From positions 186,001-250,000 of the forward strand of contig CBCOTE010000022.1 of the NCBI GenBank assembly GCA_965112965.1: 64,000 nucleotides of DNA. Reading direction: 5' to 3'. The stretch comes from CBCOTE01 sp965112965 (lineage in GTDB: Bacteria > Desulfobacterota > Desulfovibrionia > Desulfovibrionales > Desulfovibrionaceae). Made by a program: the position numbers and the translations under genes. Shown piece after piece: positions 1 through 10,466 of the stretch (position 1 is the stretch's first letter; each line of letters begins with the position of its first letter). A model generated the notes under the pieces. That model had not been told where the DNA came from. It saw only the letters and a list, made by a program, of their open reading frames with translations, and did no database searches.

Positions 1-929
1 ATGTCTGAGAGGATGTGTGTATCTTTGGGTCCGAGATAATAGTCACACTCACCCACAGCTTCGGCACTGGGATTGAGATTTCCGAGATTACAATCCATGG
101 TTACCTGGTAAATATGGTCCTTAAGTTGGGCTTTAAAAATAGTTTCAGATTGGGATCTAGGTGGTGTAAGGGCAAGGAGGAAAAAGTTACTGGACAGTCC
201 GCCCCAGAGTACGCCATTGCTGTCGGTTAAGCCTTTGATAAGTTTGTCGTCGCTGGATTCTTCGTGGGAGCCGGTGGCGTTGAGGAAGGCGATACGGGTG
301 AGATTATATTTATCCTCAGGTTGAGAGAGGCTCTGAGCGGCCATGGTGAAAGTGAATCGGCTAGGCATATTTGTACTGCGGCCGTTATACAGCTGTGCGG
401 ATTCATGTATAAGATATTTATCCGCGGCAAAAGTGAATTTGCGAATAAGGCGCAAGCCGTCTATGTCGGCAGTGAATACAAGTAAACCCTGCTGTCCCGG
501 GGACAAGTTAAGGTCGCCGCCCGAGACAGTCCAGCCCGTCTGTCGCCAGGTAGCTTTGCCGTTGAAGAGTAGGCCCATGGGTGCTTTACTTAGTGCTTGG
601 CTGCCGATGAGGTCCACTTTAGGGGAATTGGGAGCAATGCTATGTTTATAGTGAGCGAGCTTGAATTCTTTTAGAACGCCGCCATTGGTGTGAAAGACTG
701 CGGTATAGATGGGTGTGACCACGGTGACCGTAGGCCATTCGAAGTGCTCTTGGTCCGTCGAGGTTATGGGGGGAGTGAGCGTAGCGGTGACTAGCCGGGA
801 TTGGCTATCTGGTGTTTGGACGATCTGATTACCAGTTAGCAGCTGGGGTTGGGGCGGAAAAAACCAGTTCCAGCCGAATAGGACTGCCATACATAGGGCG
901 ACAGCAAGTAAGAGGCGTCTAGGATCCAT
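1..929 (-). CDS. yidC: Membrane protein insertase YidC (5' part, runs off the window)
   Basis: YidC inserts and folds inner-membrane proteins, alone or with SecYEG. Reading the minus strand from an ATG at 929 gives 309 codons without a stop down to the window edge, so only the N-terminal part is visible. It starts MDPRRLLLAVALCMAVLFGW, an N-terminal membrane anchor, followed by a Pro-rich linker and a long beta-rich stretch matching the periplasmic P1 domain of Gram-negative YidC. The C-terminal five-helix insertase core lies outside. It follows yidD, rnpA and rpmH on the same strand, the standard order, with a gap of about 110 bp after yidD. I see no strong Shine-Dalgarno before this ATG. 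The call rests on context plus domain layout; the open frame argues that it is functional. Confidence 0.88.
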   Translation of the reverse strand, partial: MDPRRLLLAVALCMAVLFGWNWFFPPQPQLLTGNQIVQTPDSQSRLVTATLTPPITSTDQEHFEWPTVTVVTPIYTAVFHTNGGVLKEFKLAHYKHSIAPNSPKVDLIGSQALSKAPMGLLFNGKATWRQTGWTVSGGDLNLSPGQQGLLVFTADIDGLRLIRKFTFAADKYLIHESAQLYNGRSTNMPSRFTFTMAAQSLSQPEDKYNLTRIAFLNATGSHEESSDDKLIKGLTDSNGVLWGGLSSNFFLLALTPPRSQSETIFKAQLKDHIYQVTMDCNLGNLNPSAEAVGECDYYLGPKDTHILSD

Positions 930-1040
930 AGTATGTATCTCGCAGGAGGAATTAAGATATTCAATATTTTTGTTGGTGAAAAGATCGTTTACTAGTTAGG
1001 CGTTGGTGGCAGTGTTATTGGTTCGTATTATGAGTCAGAT

Positions 1041-1319
1041 TTATCTATTTTTTTTGATCGGCGTTAAGGTCTTGGACAGGAACGCCGCTGGACCAAAACG
1101 TGTGGGGACCGGATCGTAGCCGGCCTGGCACAGGGGCTGGCAACGCAAGAGACGCCAGGCGGCCAGCAGGCTGCCGTGTAGGATCCCAAAATGGTCGATA
1201 GCTTCAGCTGTGTATTCCGAGCAGGTCGGTACGAATCTGCAGGCCGGCGGTAGAAAGGGCGACAGGCACTGTTTATAGATGGCTAGCACCGCTAAGAAAA
1301 AAATTCTACATACTGCCAT
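1041..1319 (-). CDS. yidD: Membrane protein insertion efficiency factor YidD
   Basis: A small membrane-associated protein that assists YidC-dependent insertion. The diagnostic motif is present: CRFVPTCSEYTAEAI near residues 27-41, followed by the conserved HGSLLAAWRLLRCQP segment and the GYDPVP end. An amphipathic N-terminal helix precedes the motif. I chose the ATG at 1319 because family members begin just before this helix; an in-frame ATG at 1337 would add six residues and neither start has a clear ribosome binding site. It lies between rnpA and yidC as in most bacteria. The C-terminal tail (LTPIKKNR) is variable in the family. Intact and probably expressed with its neighbours. Confidence 0.9.
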   Translation of the reverse strand: MAVCRIFFLAVLAIYKQCLSPFLPPACRFVPTCSEYTAEAIDHFGILHGSLLAAWRLLRCQPLCQAGYDPVPTRFGPAAFLSKTLTPIKKNR

Positions 1320-1427
1320 TGATTGTCGTACTACCATGGAAGCTGGGGACTCATTGTGGCGCTGGGAACGGTGCCGGAAGGCGGGACACTGCCAAGAGTA
1401 GCTCTCTGATTGCCGGCTAGAGGTGAC

Positions 1428-1778
1428 TTACGCTTTGATCACGCAAGATAACAGCTCGTCTTCCACTTGTTTTAAGGTCAGGCGACCGACATCGATACTA
1501 CGTCTGGCCACGACGGCAATATCTAACCCAGGTCCGATAGCCTCTATATGGAGCCGAAAACATTCGCGGAGAAGGCGTTTAATTCGGTTGCGGCGTACTG
1601 AAGAGCCAATTTTTTTACCCACAGCCGCGCCGTAGCGGCTAGGGTCATTGACGTTCGCCCGAGGCAAGATGAAAATAATAAAGTTGGCAGTGAAAGAACG
1701 ATGCCCTTGGTCATAACAGGCCAGAAATTCAGGCCGCCTAGTTAAACGTTGTGTTCGGTCGAAGCTATACCGGCTCAT
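1428..1778 (-). CDS. rnpA: Ribonuclease P protein component
   Basis: Protein subunit of RNase P, which with the RnpB RNA removes the 5' leader of tRNA precursors. The 116-residue product is of normal length and carries the signature KKIGSSVRRNRIKRLLRE with the RNRIKR core that contacts RNA, plus the N-terminal basic and aromatic segment (RLTRRPEFLACYDQG). The start codon overlaps the rpmH stop codon by one base (TAATG), so the two are translationally coupled. It ends in TAA. A 108-bp gap follows before yidD. No RnpB RNA gene is recognisable in this window. Confidence 0.95.
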   Translation of the reverse strand: MSRYSFDRTQRLTRRPEFLACYDQGHRSFTANFIIFILPRANVNDPSRYGAAVGKKIGSSVRRNRIKRLLRECFRLHIEAIGPGLDIAVVARRSIDVGRLTLKQVEDELLSCVIKA

Positions 1779-1915
1779 TATACGGCCAAACGTTTACGTC
1801 CTTTGGCTCTGCGGCGGCGTAGTACAGACTGACCATTTTTAGTCCGTGACCGCACCAGGAAGCCATGAGTACGCTTCCGCCGGATCTTGCTCGGCTGATA
1901 TGTCCTCTTGCTCAT
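1778..1915 (-). CDS. rpmH: 50S ribosomal protein L34
   Basis: A 45-residue, very basic ribosomal protein beginning MSKRTYQPSKIRRKRTHGFL and ending in a run of Arg/Lys (RRRRAKGRKRLAV), the classical L34 sequence. The start at 1915 is fixed by the family N-terminus and by a good ribosome binding site, TAAGGAG, about 8 bases upstream; a longer frame starting further upstream is not needed. First gene of the rpmH-rnpA-yidD-yidC set and divergent from the gene at 2090, so a promoter must lie in the roughly 170-bp spacer. In many bacteria dnaA is adjacent to rpmH; it is not here. Confidence 0.97.
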   Translation of the reverse strand: MSKRTYQPSKIRRKRTHGFLVRSRTKNGQSVLRRRRAKGRKRLAV

Positions 1916-2023
1916 GGTATCGCTCCTTACAGAAAATGAATATATACGGTACGGTTTTTTTTCTATCTCGTCAAGCGACCCGGTCAACTCTTATTTTTTT
2001 TTTGTATTGGCACTGTCCATGGC

Positions 2024-2050
2024 TTGACAGGCTTTGGACGAGCCCATAAT
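2024..2050 (+). promoter_or_regulatory. Putative sigma-70 promoter for the gene at 2090
   Basis: TTGACA at 2024-2029 matches the -35 consensus exactly. CATAAT at 2045-2050 matches the -10 consensus at five of six positions. The spacing of 15 bases is slightly short. It lies about 40 bases before a ribosome binding site (AAAGGAGG) and an ATG at 2090, in the divergent spacer with rpmH. Confidence 0.5.
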
Positions 2051-2089
2051 TATGACGAAACTATTCTATAACATAAAGGAGGCTATCTC

Positions 2090-2446
2090 ATGTCCTACGA
2101 TATCCGTCTCGTTCGTCTCGTTAGTGGCGAGATTGTGCTCGGCAAATACGACAGTGATGCTAAGAAAATTAAAGATGTAGCTATATTACAGACTGCTTCT
2201 ATAGAGCAGGGCGTGCAGATGATGCTTATGCCTTTTGGTTATCCTTTTGAACAGACCATGGTTGGAGAGATTTCCCTGGACCATGTCATCTATCAATACA
2301 AGACATTCCCTGAGGAACTTAAGACGCGCTACCTGGAAGCTATCAGCAATATTACCCTGTCTCCGGCCAGTGCTCTGCGTAATCTGGATTTGGCAGCTAA
2401 GAGCCCTATACGTAAGGCTGCCGGGCTTTCTGGGATTATCAAATAG
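2090..2446 (+). CDS. Conserved small protein, 118 aa, function unknown
   Basis: Intact frame with a strong ribosome binding site (AAAGGAGG, 8 bases before the ATG) and a plausible promoter. The product starts MSYDIRLVRLVSGEIVLGKY, a pattern (LVSGEIVLGKYD followed by beta-rich sequence) that resembles LSm-like or Hfq-like small beta-barrel proteins; this is only a visual impression. No signal peptide or membrane segment. The last third is helical and basic (NLDLAAKSPIRKAAG). It ends in TAG, 102 bases before the radical-SAM gene on the same strand, so the two may be co-transcribed. Its survival in a decaying genome suggests a useful role, but I cannot name one. Confidence 0.8.
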   Translation: MSYDIRLVRLVSGEIVLGKYDSDAKKIKDVAILQTASIEQGVQMMLMPFGYPFEQTMVGEISLDHVIYQYKTFPEELKTRYLEAISNITLSPASALRNLDLAAKSPIRKAAGLSGIIK

Positions 2447-2548
2447 TCGGTCCCGTATCTCACCGTGCTGCTTGCGCGGGGGAGCCTTTGTTCTTTTTGC
2501 TGCGGTCAGTCGGTGCTACTACTCATCGTCTTACCATTCCTTGATACC

Positions 2549-5107
2549 ATGCGCGATTTGCTTTCTCTACTACCTAAGCCCAGTCATTACGCAGGCTGTG
2601 AGCCTGGGGCCGTGCATAAGAACCCTGACCGAGTGACGGTGCGTCTGGCCTTAGCTTTTCCCGATCTCTATGAGATTGGCATGTCTTACACCGGTCAGAC
2701 CATTCTCTACAATGTGATTAATCAGCGACCGGCCTGGTGGGCTGAGCGTGTTTACGCTCCTACCAGAGAGGCCGCGGCTGTGCTCCAGGAGCGTGGTGTG
2801 TCCTTGGTCACTTTAGAATCAGGCACTCCACTGGCAAGATTAGACGTCTTGGGCTTCCATCTGACACATGAGCTTTGCTATACTAATGTCCTTTTTATGC
2901 TTGACCTGGCAGGTATCCCTTTTAGAGCATCTGAGCGCGGGGAAGGTTGGCCTTTAGTTATTGCCGGGGGAGGCTGCACTCTCAATGCCGAACCTATAGC
3001 CTCGTTTTTAGACCTTATGGTTCTGGGAGATGGTGAGGAGGCGTTGCCCGAGATTTTGGAGCGGCTAGAGGCAGCCCAGAATGCCGGTCAATCACGTCTC
3101 GAGTTGCTTCTTGAACTCTCTCGGCTGCCTGGGGTCTACGTACCGGCCCTATTTGCCGACACTAAGTTGGGCCCGCCTACACCCTTAGTACCCGGGTATA
3201 AACGGGTAGAACGGCGGGTATTGGCTGATCTTGACACCGTGTCCTATCCTACCGGTCAGCCTCAGGCATTTGGGGCGATACATGATCACTACACATTGGA
3301 GATAGCTCGTGGTTGCACTAGAGGTTGTCGTTTTTGTCAAGCTGGCATGATCTATCGACCTGTGCGGGAGCGCTCATTGGCCACCATTGACCGGATTCTA
3401 GACGATGGACTCAAGGCCACTGGTTATGCGGGACTGTCTTTTTTAGCTCTATCCGTCGGTGATTTTTCGGCCTTGGCCGAGCTCATACATCAGAGTGCTA
3501 GCCGCTGCGCGGCCGAGCAAGTAGCCATTGCCCTATCGTCTCTTCGAGTGGGCTCGGTGGGGCCGGAGGTTATGGCTACCATCGCGGCTATTCGGCGCAC
3601 CGGGATGACCATCGCCCCTGAAGCTGGCAGCCAGCGGTTGCGCGATGTCATAAATAAAGGCGTCACTGAAGAAGGGCTCCTGGCCCATGTGGCTCATCTC
3701 TTTGGCTACGGCTGGAGCTCAGTTAAACTTTATTTCATGATCGGGCTACCTACAGAAACCGACGCCGATCTAGAGGCAATTGTAGATCTATGCTGCAAGG
3801 TGGAGGCCACGGCCCGGGTGGCGGCTACAGCCAAACGAGCTGTGCAGGTAACGGTCTCTGTTTCCCCATTTGTGCCCAAGCCACATACACCCTTCCAGTG
3901 GGAGGAACAGGTAGGATTGGTAGAAATTCGGCGTCGACTAAGGATTCTCCAGAGGCTCTTCAAGCCCTACCGGCGCATTAAGATGCGCTGGCATATGCCA
4001 GAGATGAGCTTCTTGGAGGGTATTTTTAGCCGTGGCGATCGTGCCCTAGCTCCGGTAGTTGAGGCGGCGTATCACAAGGGTGCGCTCTTTGTCAGTTGGG
4101 CCGATAGTTTTTCTCTAGACCCTTGGCTGGAGGCCATGGCTGAGCAGGGACTTGATCCGGTTGATTATTTAGCGATTCGGGACCAGGAAGGTCCTTTGCC
4201 TTGGGACCACCTTGTTGGTGGCGTGTCTCAGTCTTTTTTACGCACTGAGCGACGTCGGGCCCTGGCTGGACGACTTACGACCGACTGCCGTTTTGGGGAC
4301 TGCTCGGGCTGTGGGGTGTGTACAGCTCTTGGCCAGGCTACAGAGCTGACACAGCAGCATGAACAGGATATCCGTCCGCGATGTAACCTGTCCGGCCGTG
4401 ACCAGACTGAATACAGTCCGACCAATATTTTGCCGGAAGCGGTTTGCCTAAGCCTGCCCGCCGGCCGTGAGGTTTTGGGATACAAGGCTGATCGTTACCG
4501 ACTGTGGTACACTAAGTGCGGTCCAGCCGTGGCTCTAAGCCAGCTGGAGTTACAAGCAGTATTCGAACGGGCCTTCCGGCGGGCCCGGCTGCCACTGGCT
4601 TTTTCTCAGGGTTATCACCCGTTACCTCTTATTTCTTTTAGCCGGGCTCTACCCGTGGGGGTGGGGAGTTTGGCTGAGCACCTGGAGTTCTGTCTGCGTG
4701 AGTCTATGGAACCCGAGGCACTAGAGACGGCGTTGGATAAGCGGTTTTTAGCTGGGATGGAGCTGATTCGCCTGGAACGTCTACCATTGGCGGGCAAGAC
4801 TCCACTGATCGAGGCCGAAGAATACCAGCTCATCTGGCATAACTCGGCTACTTTGGAAGCCTTTCACGCAGCCTGGGCGGCATTCGCAACTGAGGAACAG
4901 TGGTGGTGGACTAGAATTACATCAAAAAGGACATGTATATACAATATACGACCTATTTTTTTGGAAATTGACAGATCTCATGATGACCGTCTGCGGCTTG
5001 TATTTTGCTGGCGAGAACGCTATTTGAATCCTTTGGCCTTAGTGTGTGCTGTGTTGCCCAAAGCTGATCCAAGCAATTTTCTCTTGCTCAAGATCCGTCC
5101 CATCTGA
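2549..5107 (+). CDS. TIGR03960-family radical SAM protein fused to a TIGR03936 (DUF2344) domain
   Basis: An 852-residue cytosolic radical-SAM enzyme of unknown substrate. The N-terminal B12-binding-like domain is followed by the iron-sulfur motif CTRGCRFC, then the TIM-barrel. Near residues 590-605 a Cys-rich knot (CRFGDCSGCGVC) separates this from the C-terminal DUF2344 domain, which has the segment LPLAFSQGYHPLP. In many bacteria the two parts are separate neighbouring genes next to ribosome/tRNA functions; the fused form is typical of Desulfovibrio relatives. I chose the ATG at 2549 (MRDLLSLLPKPSHYAG) because this is where the family begins; an open extension upstream to 2465 is probably untranslated. 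No frameshift seen and the C-terminus looks complete. Confidence 0.9.
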   Translation: MRDLLSLLPKPSHYAGCEPGAVHKNPDRVTVRLALAFPDLYEIGMSYTGQTILYNVINQRPAWWAERVYAPTREAAAVLQERGVSLVTLESGTPLARLDVLGFHLTHELCYTNVLFMLDLAGIPFRASERGEGWPLVIAGGGCTLNAEPIASFLDLMVLGDGEEALPEILERLEAAQNAGQSRLELLLELSRLPGVYVPALFADTKLGPPTPLVPGYKRVERRVLADLDTVSYPTGQPQAFGAIHDHYTLEIARGCTRGCRFCQAGMIYRPVRERSLATIDRILDDGLKATGYAGLSFLALSVGDFSALAELIHQSASRCAAEQVAIALSSLRVGSVGPEVMATIAAIRRTGMTIAPEAGSQRLRDVINKGVTEEGLLAHVAHLFGYGWSSVKLYFMIGLPTETDADLEAIVDLCCKVEATARVAATAKRAVQVTVSVSPFVPKPHTPFQWEEQVGLVEIRRRLRILQRLFKPYRRIKMRWHMPEMSFLEGIFSRGDRALAPVVEAAYHKGALFVSWADSFSLDPWLEAMAEQGLDPVDYLAIRDQEGPLPWDHLVGGVSQSFLRTERRRALAGRLTTDCRFGDCSGCGVCTALGQATELTQQHEQDIRPRCNLSGRDQTEYSPTNILPEAVCLSLPAGREVLGYKADRYRLWYTKCGPAVALSQLELQAVFERAFRRARLPLAFSQGYHPLPLISFSRALPVGVGSLAEHLEFCLRESMEPEALETALDKRFLAGMELIRLERLPLAGKTPLIEAEEYQLIWHNSATLEAFHAAWAAFATEEQWWWTRITSKRTCIYNIRPIFLEIDRSHDDRLRLVFCWRERYLNPLALVCAVLPKADPSNFLLLKIRPI

Positions 5108-8100
5108 TTGGTTACAGTCATTTCCGCTGGCCGTTTATTTGCGAACGCATCTCCTTCCTTAAATAGAGAGCGACAGAGGATCAGATGTTTGGCCTCCTCC
5201 AGTCCGGATATAATCTTCCATAGCATAGATTTATTTTTTTTTTGCTTATCAAAAAAAAGCGGTGCCTAAACGGTAAGGGCCGTAATATGGGTATAATTGA
5301 GTTTCTTAATCTGAGCTTCGAAGTTGGTTCTGTAGGCTTAGCTGTAGGTAAGCCAGCCGGGCTTGGTTGGGCAGGAGCTTCATGTTCTTGTGCGTTTCGA
5401 TGATGATCTTCAGCTCGGTCCTTGCGAACTGTCTTTTAATACTATTCATGACTCGGGAAAAAAGTGTCCACTGTCCAGGATAGGGCGAACTTAACCTTAG
5501 CACTTTTGGTCTTAAAATATTTTTTGAGCATTGTTTGCGGTTGGAAGAGATGCGAGCGGCAACTTGTGGTATATAATTTTCTTTGTTTGGTCCGCTACAC
5601 CGCCGGGACAGATAGTGCGGAACGGAATTTGTTTATAGAGCCAGATTATCGTAGTACGGGGGGGCGCTTTCAGTCTGTGTGGACACGGCAAGTCCAACTA
5701 TTTTCATCTACACTGGCCGAGAATAGACCGTAGATTAAGAGTAATTCTAGTAAATCAAACCAATAGAAATTTGGCCGATAAGAAGCGTTGAGTATTAGTG
5801 AGTTTTTAGATATTCTGGAAATTTTTGGCAAGGACCGGGGCTAGTAGTGCTTTAAGCGTCATACTTATCCTTAATTTTGCGGACGACCACGAAAAAAGAG
5901 CTAATTGCATGGTGGTTGTCGATGTTTGGTAGGTGAATTGGGTGACGTCATTGTCAAGCATGTGTCTATTGGATTTATAGAATATGCCCATGGCGGGTAT
6001 TGGCGTTCCTTTTTGTAGGATAGCTATGGATAAGATGCGGACGGTGTTTTTACATTTTCAGTAAGGACATGTTTTTGTGGTTGTGATCATGCTTTGTTAT
6101 GGTGCGGATAGATTTAATCATTAAGAAATGCTAGGCCTTGTAGGTCTCAGTGTAGATTGAGGAAAACGCTAAAGATCTGGCAGGTGCAGTTATTTTTTTG
6201 GCACATATCTGATACAGTGCAACTTAAAGCTGGACGATGCAATCGTGATACTGCTTGTGAGCCCAGCTTTTTATTGTATAAGGTAGTAATTTGCTGGTAC
6301 AGGGCGTCGATTTTGGTTTAGAAGATGAGTAAATTTTTCGAGGAGGCTAGATATATCGTTAGCGCTCCAGTAAGATCGTTGAAAAGGTACGGTGATTGTG
6401 TCTAGTAGTAAAAAATGGTCGACCGGTACGCTATGGTCAATAGTAGTATCATAAACAATAGAAATACGTTGTCGTGATAGGCTAAGATATTTTTGATTTA
6501 CCCTGAGTATAATTATTATTGAATATCCATTATTTTTTTTTCTTTGAATATGTCTGAGGCTTTGCGGGATACTTAGTGTATTAGCTAATATGTCATAGAC
6601 GCGTAGTAAAATGTTAAAAATGGTTGTTGTAGAATAATATACGTTGGAGGCGGACACGTTGACAGATATCCTTTGTAGTGGGCCAAGCAGTTGTTTGTCT
6701 ATCAGGTGTTGTACATTCTGTTTGCCGTTAGTTTTTGGCTTATTACACGTAAACAGTGGATACAACAATTTTTTGACGCTAGAGCTTCCGTTTCCACGAC
6801 AGCTGAGAGAACTGTTTGCTGTTCATTGAGGCAGCTGTTATTATGTTGGATCGGTGGATTATATGAATCCCTTATCAGTGCATTGTTGTTATAATGGCCT
6901 ATGGATTATCGATTGGTACTTTTATGACTAGGGTAAGGGACCATTGAGTTGATTGTCGCGCTACTTGTCTATACTAATATATTTTTTTAATTCACCGTTA
7001 TGCGTGGATTGTTTAAAAAATATTGGCAGTTATTGGCAGTGAGCTCGTAGTATTGGAGCTATAATGTATCGGCTGAGGCATACCTAGAGGCCTGATCGTG
7101 ATAATATCCAACGAGGTCAGCGTGAGTGTCTATATCCTATGGGTTGGTGGCTGTATTTAGTTAATTTTTATTTAAGACTTTAAAACATTAGCTTACCGTC
7201 ATCGGTGAGAACGAGGTCATTATTGTTGATTTATCGATGGAGATTATAGGACGCTCGCCTGCATCTTAGTCAAGGTCGTTACCGGGATATACTTTTCTAG
7301 ATGGGCGAGGAAGCTTTTTTAAGAAATGGCGAATGGGCCACGGGCTTAGATTTTATTTTTTAGCAACTATTGAATCAACCAGACGTTGTTCACTGTACAC
7401 AAAAAATGTTGATCGTTGTGGCGTGGAAGAGACGTGCAATCAGATTGACCAAGGTCATTAGTCGGAGTTCATTTTTTTAGGTCGATTTCTGGCTGACACG
7501 GTACCGGGATGTCTGAATTTTAAGAACAACAAGCAGTTTTAGCTAAATAGTGACAAAACAGGTCATAGCTTGACCTACTCTGATCCGGCACTTATCGCGT
7601 AAATATTGACCTTTCTATGTTTAGATCTAGGATGCAACCACAGTCCCGCTCAATTAGGTTAGTAGGCCACTGTTCATTGCGGCTTTTTGCTTGAGATCTA
7701 GTTTATAGATGGCTCCGTGGCTGGGTATGAAAAGTTCTATAATGCCGTGTTCTAGGTCTGGGAGGATCGTGCGGGCCATAGTTTGATGCGTTCAAGGCTA
7801 GAATTTATTATGTCAACGTGTTTAGATTTAAAGTGGAGCTGGATATGGTGACTATGATAGAGCGCAGGCAAGCAGCATGATTATTTCTAAAATTGGTGGA
7901 GGACGACTGTGCGTATCCGTGTGCAGGCGGTTATGGCGGCGTGAAAAGCGTGGTGCCGAAGGACGAACAGTACAAAATCATCGAGGAACGGCTGGACAGT
8001 AGTCTGGAGTGTATGTAGCATAAGGGTTCCGGGATATTTAGTAGGACATGCGGTGCTTGGCATGTATGATGAGCTAGGTGTGCCTTTATTGTCTGTACAG

Positions 8101-9518
8101 TTGATATCATGAGTAATACTACAGATTTAAAATTTCATAATTAGGTACTATGAACTTTTGTAATAGACTTTGTATAGTATTGGCATGGTGAGCAATAGAA
8201 GGTTTAGGAAAAAGCCCGGATAGAGCTGAAAAAAATACCATAGCAGTATATTTCGCTACTCATTTACTAGGTATATTAGCAGCAAAAGGCTAGGTAGGCG
8301 TATCGCTGTCGGCGGCGAAGTAGAATAGAAGTTGTGGTATATCCGGAGGCAGGGTATAAAAAAAGGGGGGAAGCAGTACTCTTCGTAGATTGCCAATTTT
8401 ATCTTACTATAAGTATTATAGTATAATTATTGGATATTTATAAAATGCTTTGTGAATATATGATTTTAGTGTGTGTAGTGTATGGCCATAATGGCTTCGT
8501 TGATTTTGGCTTTCTGTATGGCTGAGTCGGAAGAATAGGTGGCATTCCGTGTGTTAGGTGGACTTTGATATAGGCTACACAATTGGTCAATTGAATGGTT
8601 GCCTTGCATATGTCGGGATGGCAGTAGCTGAAGTTCGGGTCTTTGAAAGGTATTATAGCGCCGGTGCTCATCGGTCCGTTTCTGCTTGGAAGATATATGG
8701 ACTATAAAGACTAGCTCTCTGACCAGTAGGGACAGGCGAGGATTAGTTCCGTTTGATGGCTGAGGACCTTTGGCTAGGAGTATCCGGATACTTTAGGTCT
8801 TGGGCAAGGCCGAAGGGATAGCCCTAAATTAAACTAGTTTGTTTGACGTGTATCATTTGGGTTGGTGCTGTGGGAATATTGCCCTGATATGCTTTTCTTG
8901 CAAGAGGAGTCTTAATGTCGTCTAAGAAAAATTATGAATATAGTTTGTAAAGTTTTTAAAAAAATATTGTTGAGCAATATTATGACGGTAGGATCGTTAC
9001 GATAGTGTATTGGTATTTTATTGATTTATACATAGGTTTGCTAACTTAAGTATAATAAATATAACGATGGTAGTGTATAAATTTATATTGAGTAATTCTA
9101 TTGTAGAGACGTATAAATTCATTATAATTCATTTTTAGATGACATATTTATATATAAATTATAATTATTTACATAAATATTAATAACAAACAAGTTAAAA
9201 TTTATATTTTATATATTTATGTATAAATATATCATATGTTAATGTAAAAAAATAAATATTTTAGTGTTTGTATAAATGAGATATATGCTCTAGGTCATTT
9301 AATGGCTGTATCTACTTGGAAGGAATGAGTAGGTTGCTGTCCGTTGTGTATGGTCGAGAGATGTGCTTGGGTGAGGAGGAAAGCCGTTTGATCTGTCTGC
9401 TATTTACAGATGCGCGTGGGTGTTTCAGGCGTAAAGGAAAACCCAAATTGAGGTACACGAATTCGAACTGAAATCGTGCTGACAGCAGAGGTAAGCAAAA
9501 AGAAAAGAGGATAGCCCT
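5108..9518. other. Eroded non-coding stretch, 4.4 kb
   Basis: No frame here looks like a working gene. Several protein-like fragments occur on the minus strand (for example around 5020-5230, 5306-5503 and 6271-6768), interrupted by stops and frameshifts, consistent with two to four former genes of unknown identity. G+C falls below that of the flanking genes, and A/T runs of seven or more are common. A 10-base tandem duplication (TATTGGCAGT twice) sits at 7021-7040. The end of the stretch holds an extremely AT-rich patch, listed separately. Confidence 0.6.
9040..9260. other. Extremely AT-rich patch
   Basis: About 220 bases composed almost only of A and T, with many TATA and ATAAAT words. It lies just downstream of the rfbB-rfbD pair, inside the longest eroded interval of the left half. 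It has no coding potential. It could be a relic with extreme mutational bias, a protein-binding region or a DNA-unwinding element; I see no cluster of DnaA boxes to support an origin. Confidence 0.5.
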
Positions 9519-10466
9519 TTAGTCTTTGTGCGAGTTAGCTGTCGGTCTAGTCATCTTGTCATATTCCGGTAATCTTAGGTTCTGGGATATATATTGCCGT
9601 AGAGCCTGAGGCCAAGGACGAGGAGTGAGGCCGGTGACATCAGTAAACCTCTTGGTGGAAAGCACTGAGTAGGCTGGACGCTGTGCCTTTTGCGGGTAAG
9701 CGTAGGAAGGAATAGGTTTTATTTGGCAGGTCAGGCCGGCTAAGTTCACTGCCTTAGCCGCCAGCTCGTACCAGCTGGCTCGGCCTGAATTTACCAGATG
9801 AAATATCCCATGGCTGTCTGTAAGTACCAATTCGTAAGAATATAGCGCTAAATCTATCGTGTAGGTTGGCGAGCCTATTTGGTCATGCACTACCTTCAGA
9901 GTCTTCCGTGTCTTGGCCAGATTTAGAACGGTAGTCACGAAATTTTTGCGATCTGGGCCGTATAACCAGGCCGTGCGGCAGATGATCAATCCTGCCACTC
10001 CAGCCTGTAGGAGTGCGTTCTCTCCGGCCAGTTTGCTTTTGCCATATATACACTGTGGATTTGGTTTGTTTGAGACTTGATAGGGTATTATGTTTTTGCC
10101 ATCAAATACGAAATCTGTGGAATAATGTACCAGTCGAAATTGCCGTGTCCTGGCTATGTTTCCTAAGAGCTCTGGCAGCCACATGTTCAGCGCATAGGCT
10201 TTGTTTGCCTCGTCTTCGGCTTTGTCCACTTGCGTGTAGGCTATGGTATTAAATACCATATCGGGCTCATGGACGTCGAGGTAAGCGGCCAGAGCATCGG
10301 GGTTAAGTACGTCTACGTCTTGTCGCCCCTGGGGGACCGCGGTCCATTTTTTTTTCTCTAATATTTTTATTAGAGCCTGGCCGAGCATACCATTGCGGCC
10401 GCCTAATATGATCGCCTTCTGGGGCTTGCCGGTAGGTTGTAGGGTTGTTGTATTAATATAGGGCAT
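9519..10466 (-). CDS. rfbD: dTDP-4-dehydrorhamnose reductase
   Basis: Last step of dTDP-L-rhamnose synthesis: NADPH-dependent reduction of the 4-keto sugar. It is an extended short-chain dehydrogenase with the nucleotide-binding motif GGRNGMLGQALI, the STDFVFDG segment and the catalytic YGKSK. Near normal length with an N-terminal extension of about 20 residues before the first beta strand. Three ATGs are possible (10490, 10478, 10466); I prefer 10466 because a GGAG lies about 12 bases upstream and the overlap with rfbB is then only 14 bases. It follows rfbB directly, so the two are co-translated. rfbA and rfbC are not in the window. Likely supplies surface glycan. Confidence 0.9.
   Translation of the reverse strand: MPYINTTTLQPTGKPQKAIILGGRNGMLGQALIKILEKKKWTAVPQGRQDVDVLNPDALAAYLDVHEPDMVFNTIAYTQVDKAEDEANKAYALNMWLPELLGNIARTRQFRLVHYSTDFVFDGKNIIPYQVSNKPNPQCIYGKSKLAGENALLQAGVAGLIICRTAWLYGPDRKNFVTTVLNLAKTRKTLKVVHDQIGSPTYTIDLALYSYELVLTDSHGIFHLVNSGRASWYELAAKAVNLAGLTCQIKPIPSYAYPQKAQRPAYSVLSTKRFTDVTGLTPRPWPQALRQYISQNLRLPEYDKMTRPTANSHKD

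Noticed and set aside
2444..2549. Readthrough fusion of the 118-aa protein with the radical-SAM protein
   Set aside because: The two frames are in phase across the TAG at 2446, but the intervening residues do not resemble either family and the radical-SAM family begins at the ATG at 2549. In-phase placement has a one-in-three chance.
6271..6768. 165-codon minus-strand frame as an intact hypothetical gene
   Set aside because: No ribosome binding site, biased low-complexity composition and no family-like text; it lies in AT-rich eroded DNA where long frames can arise by chance.
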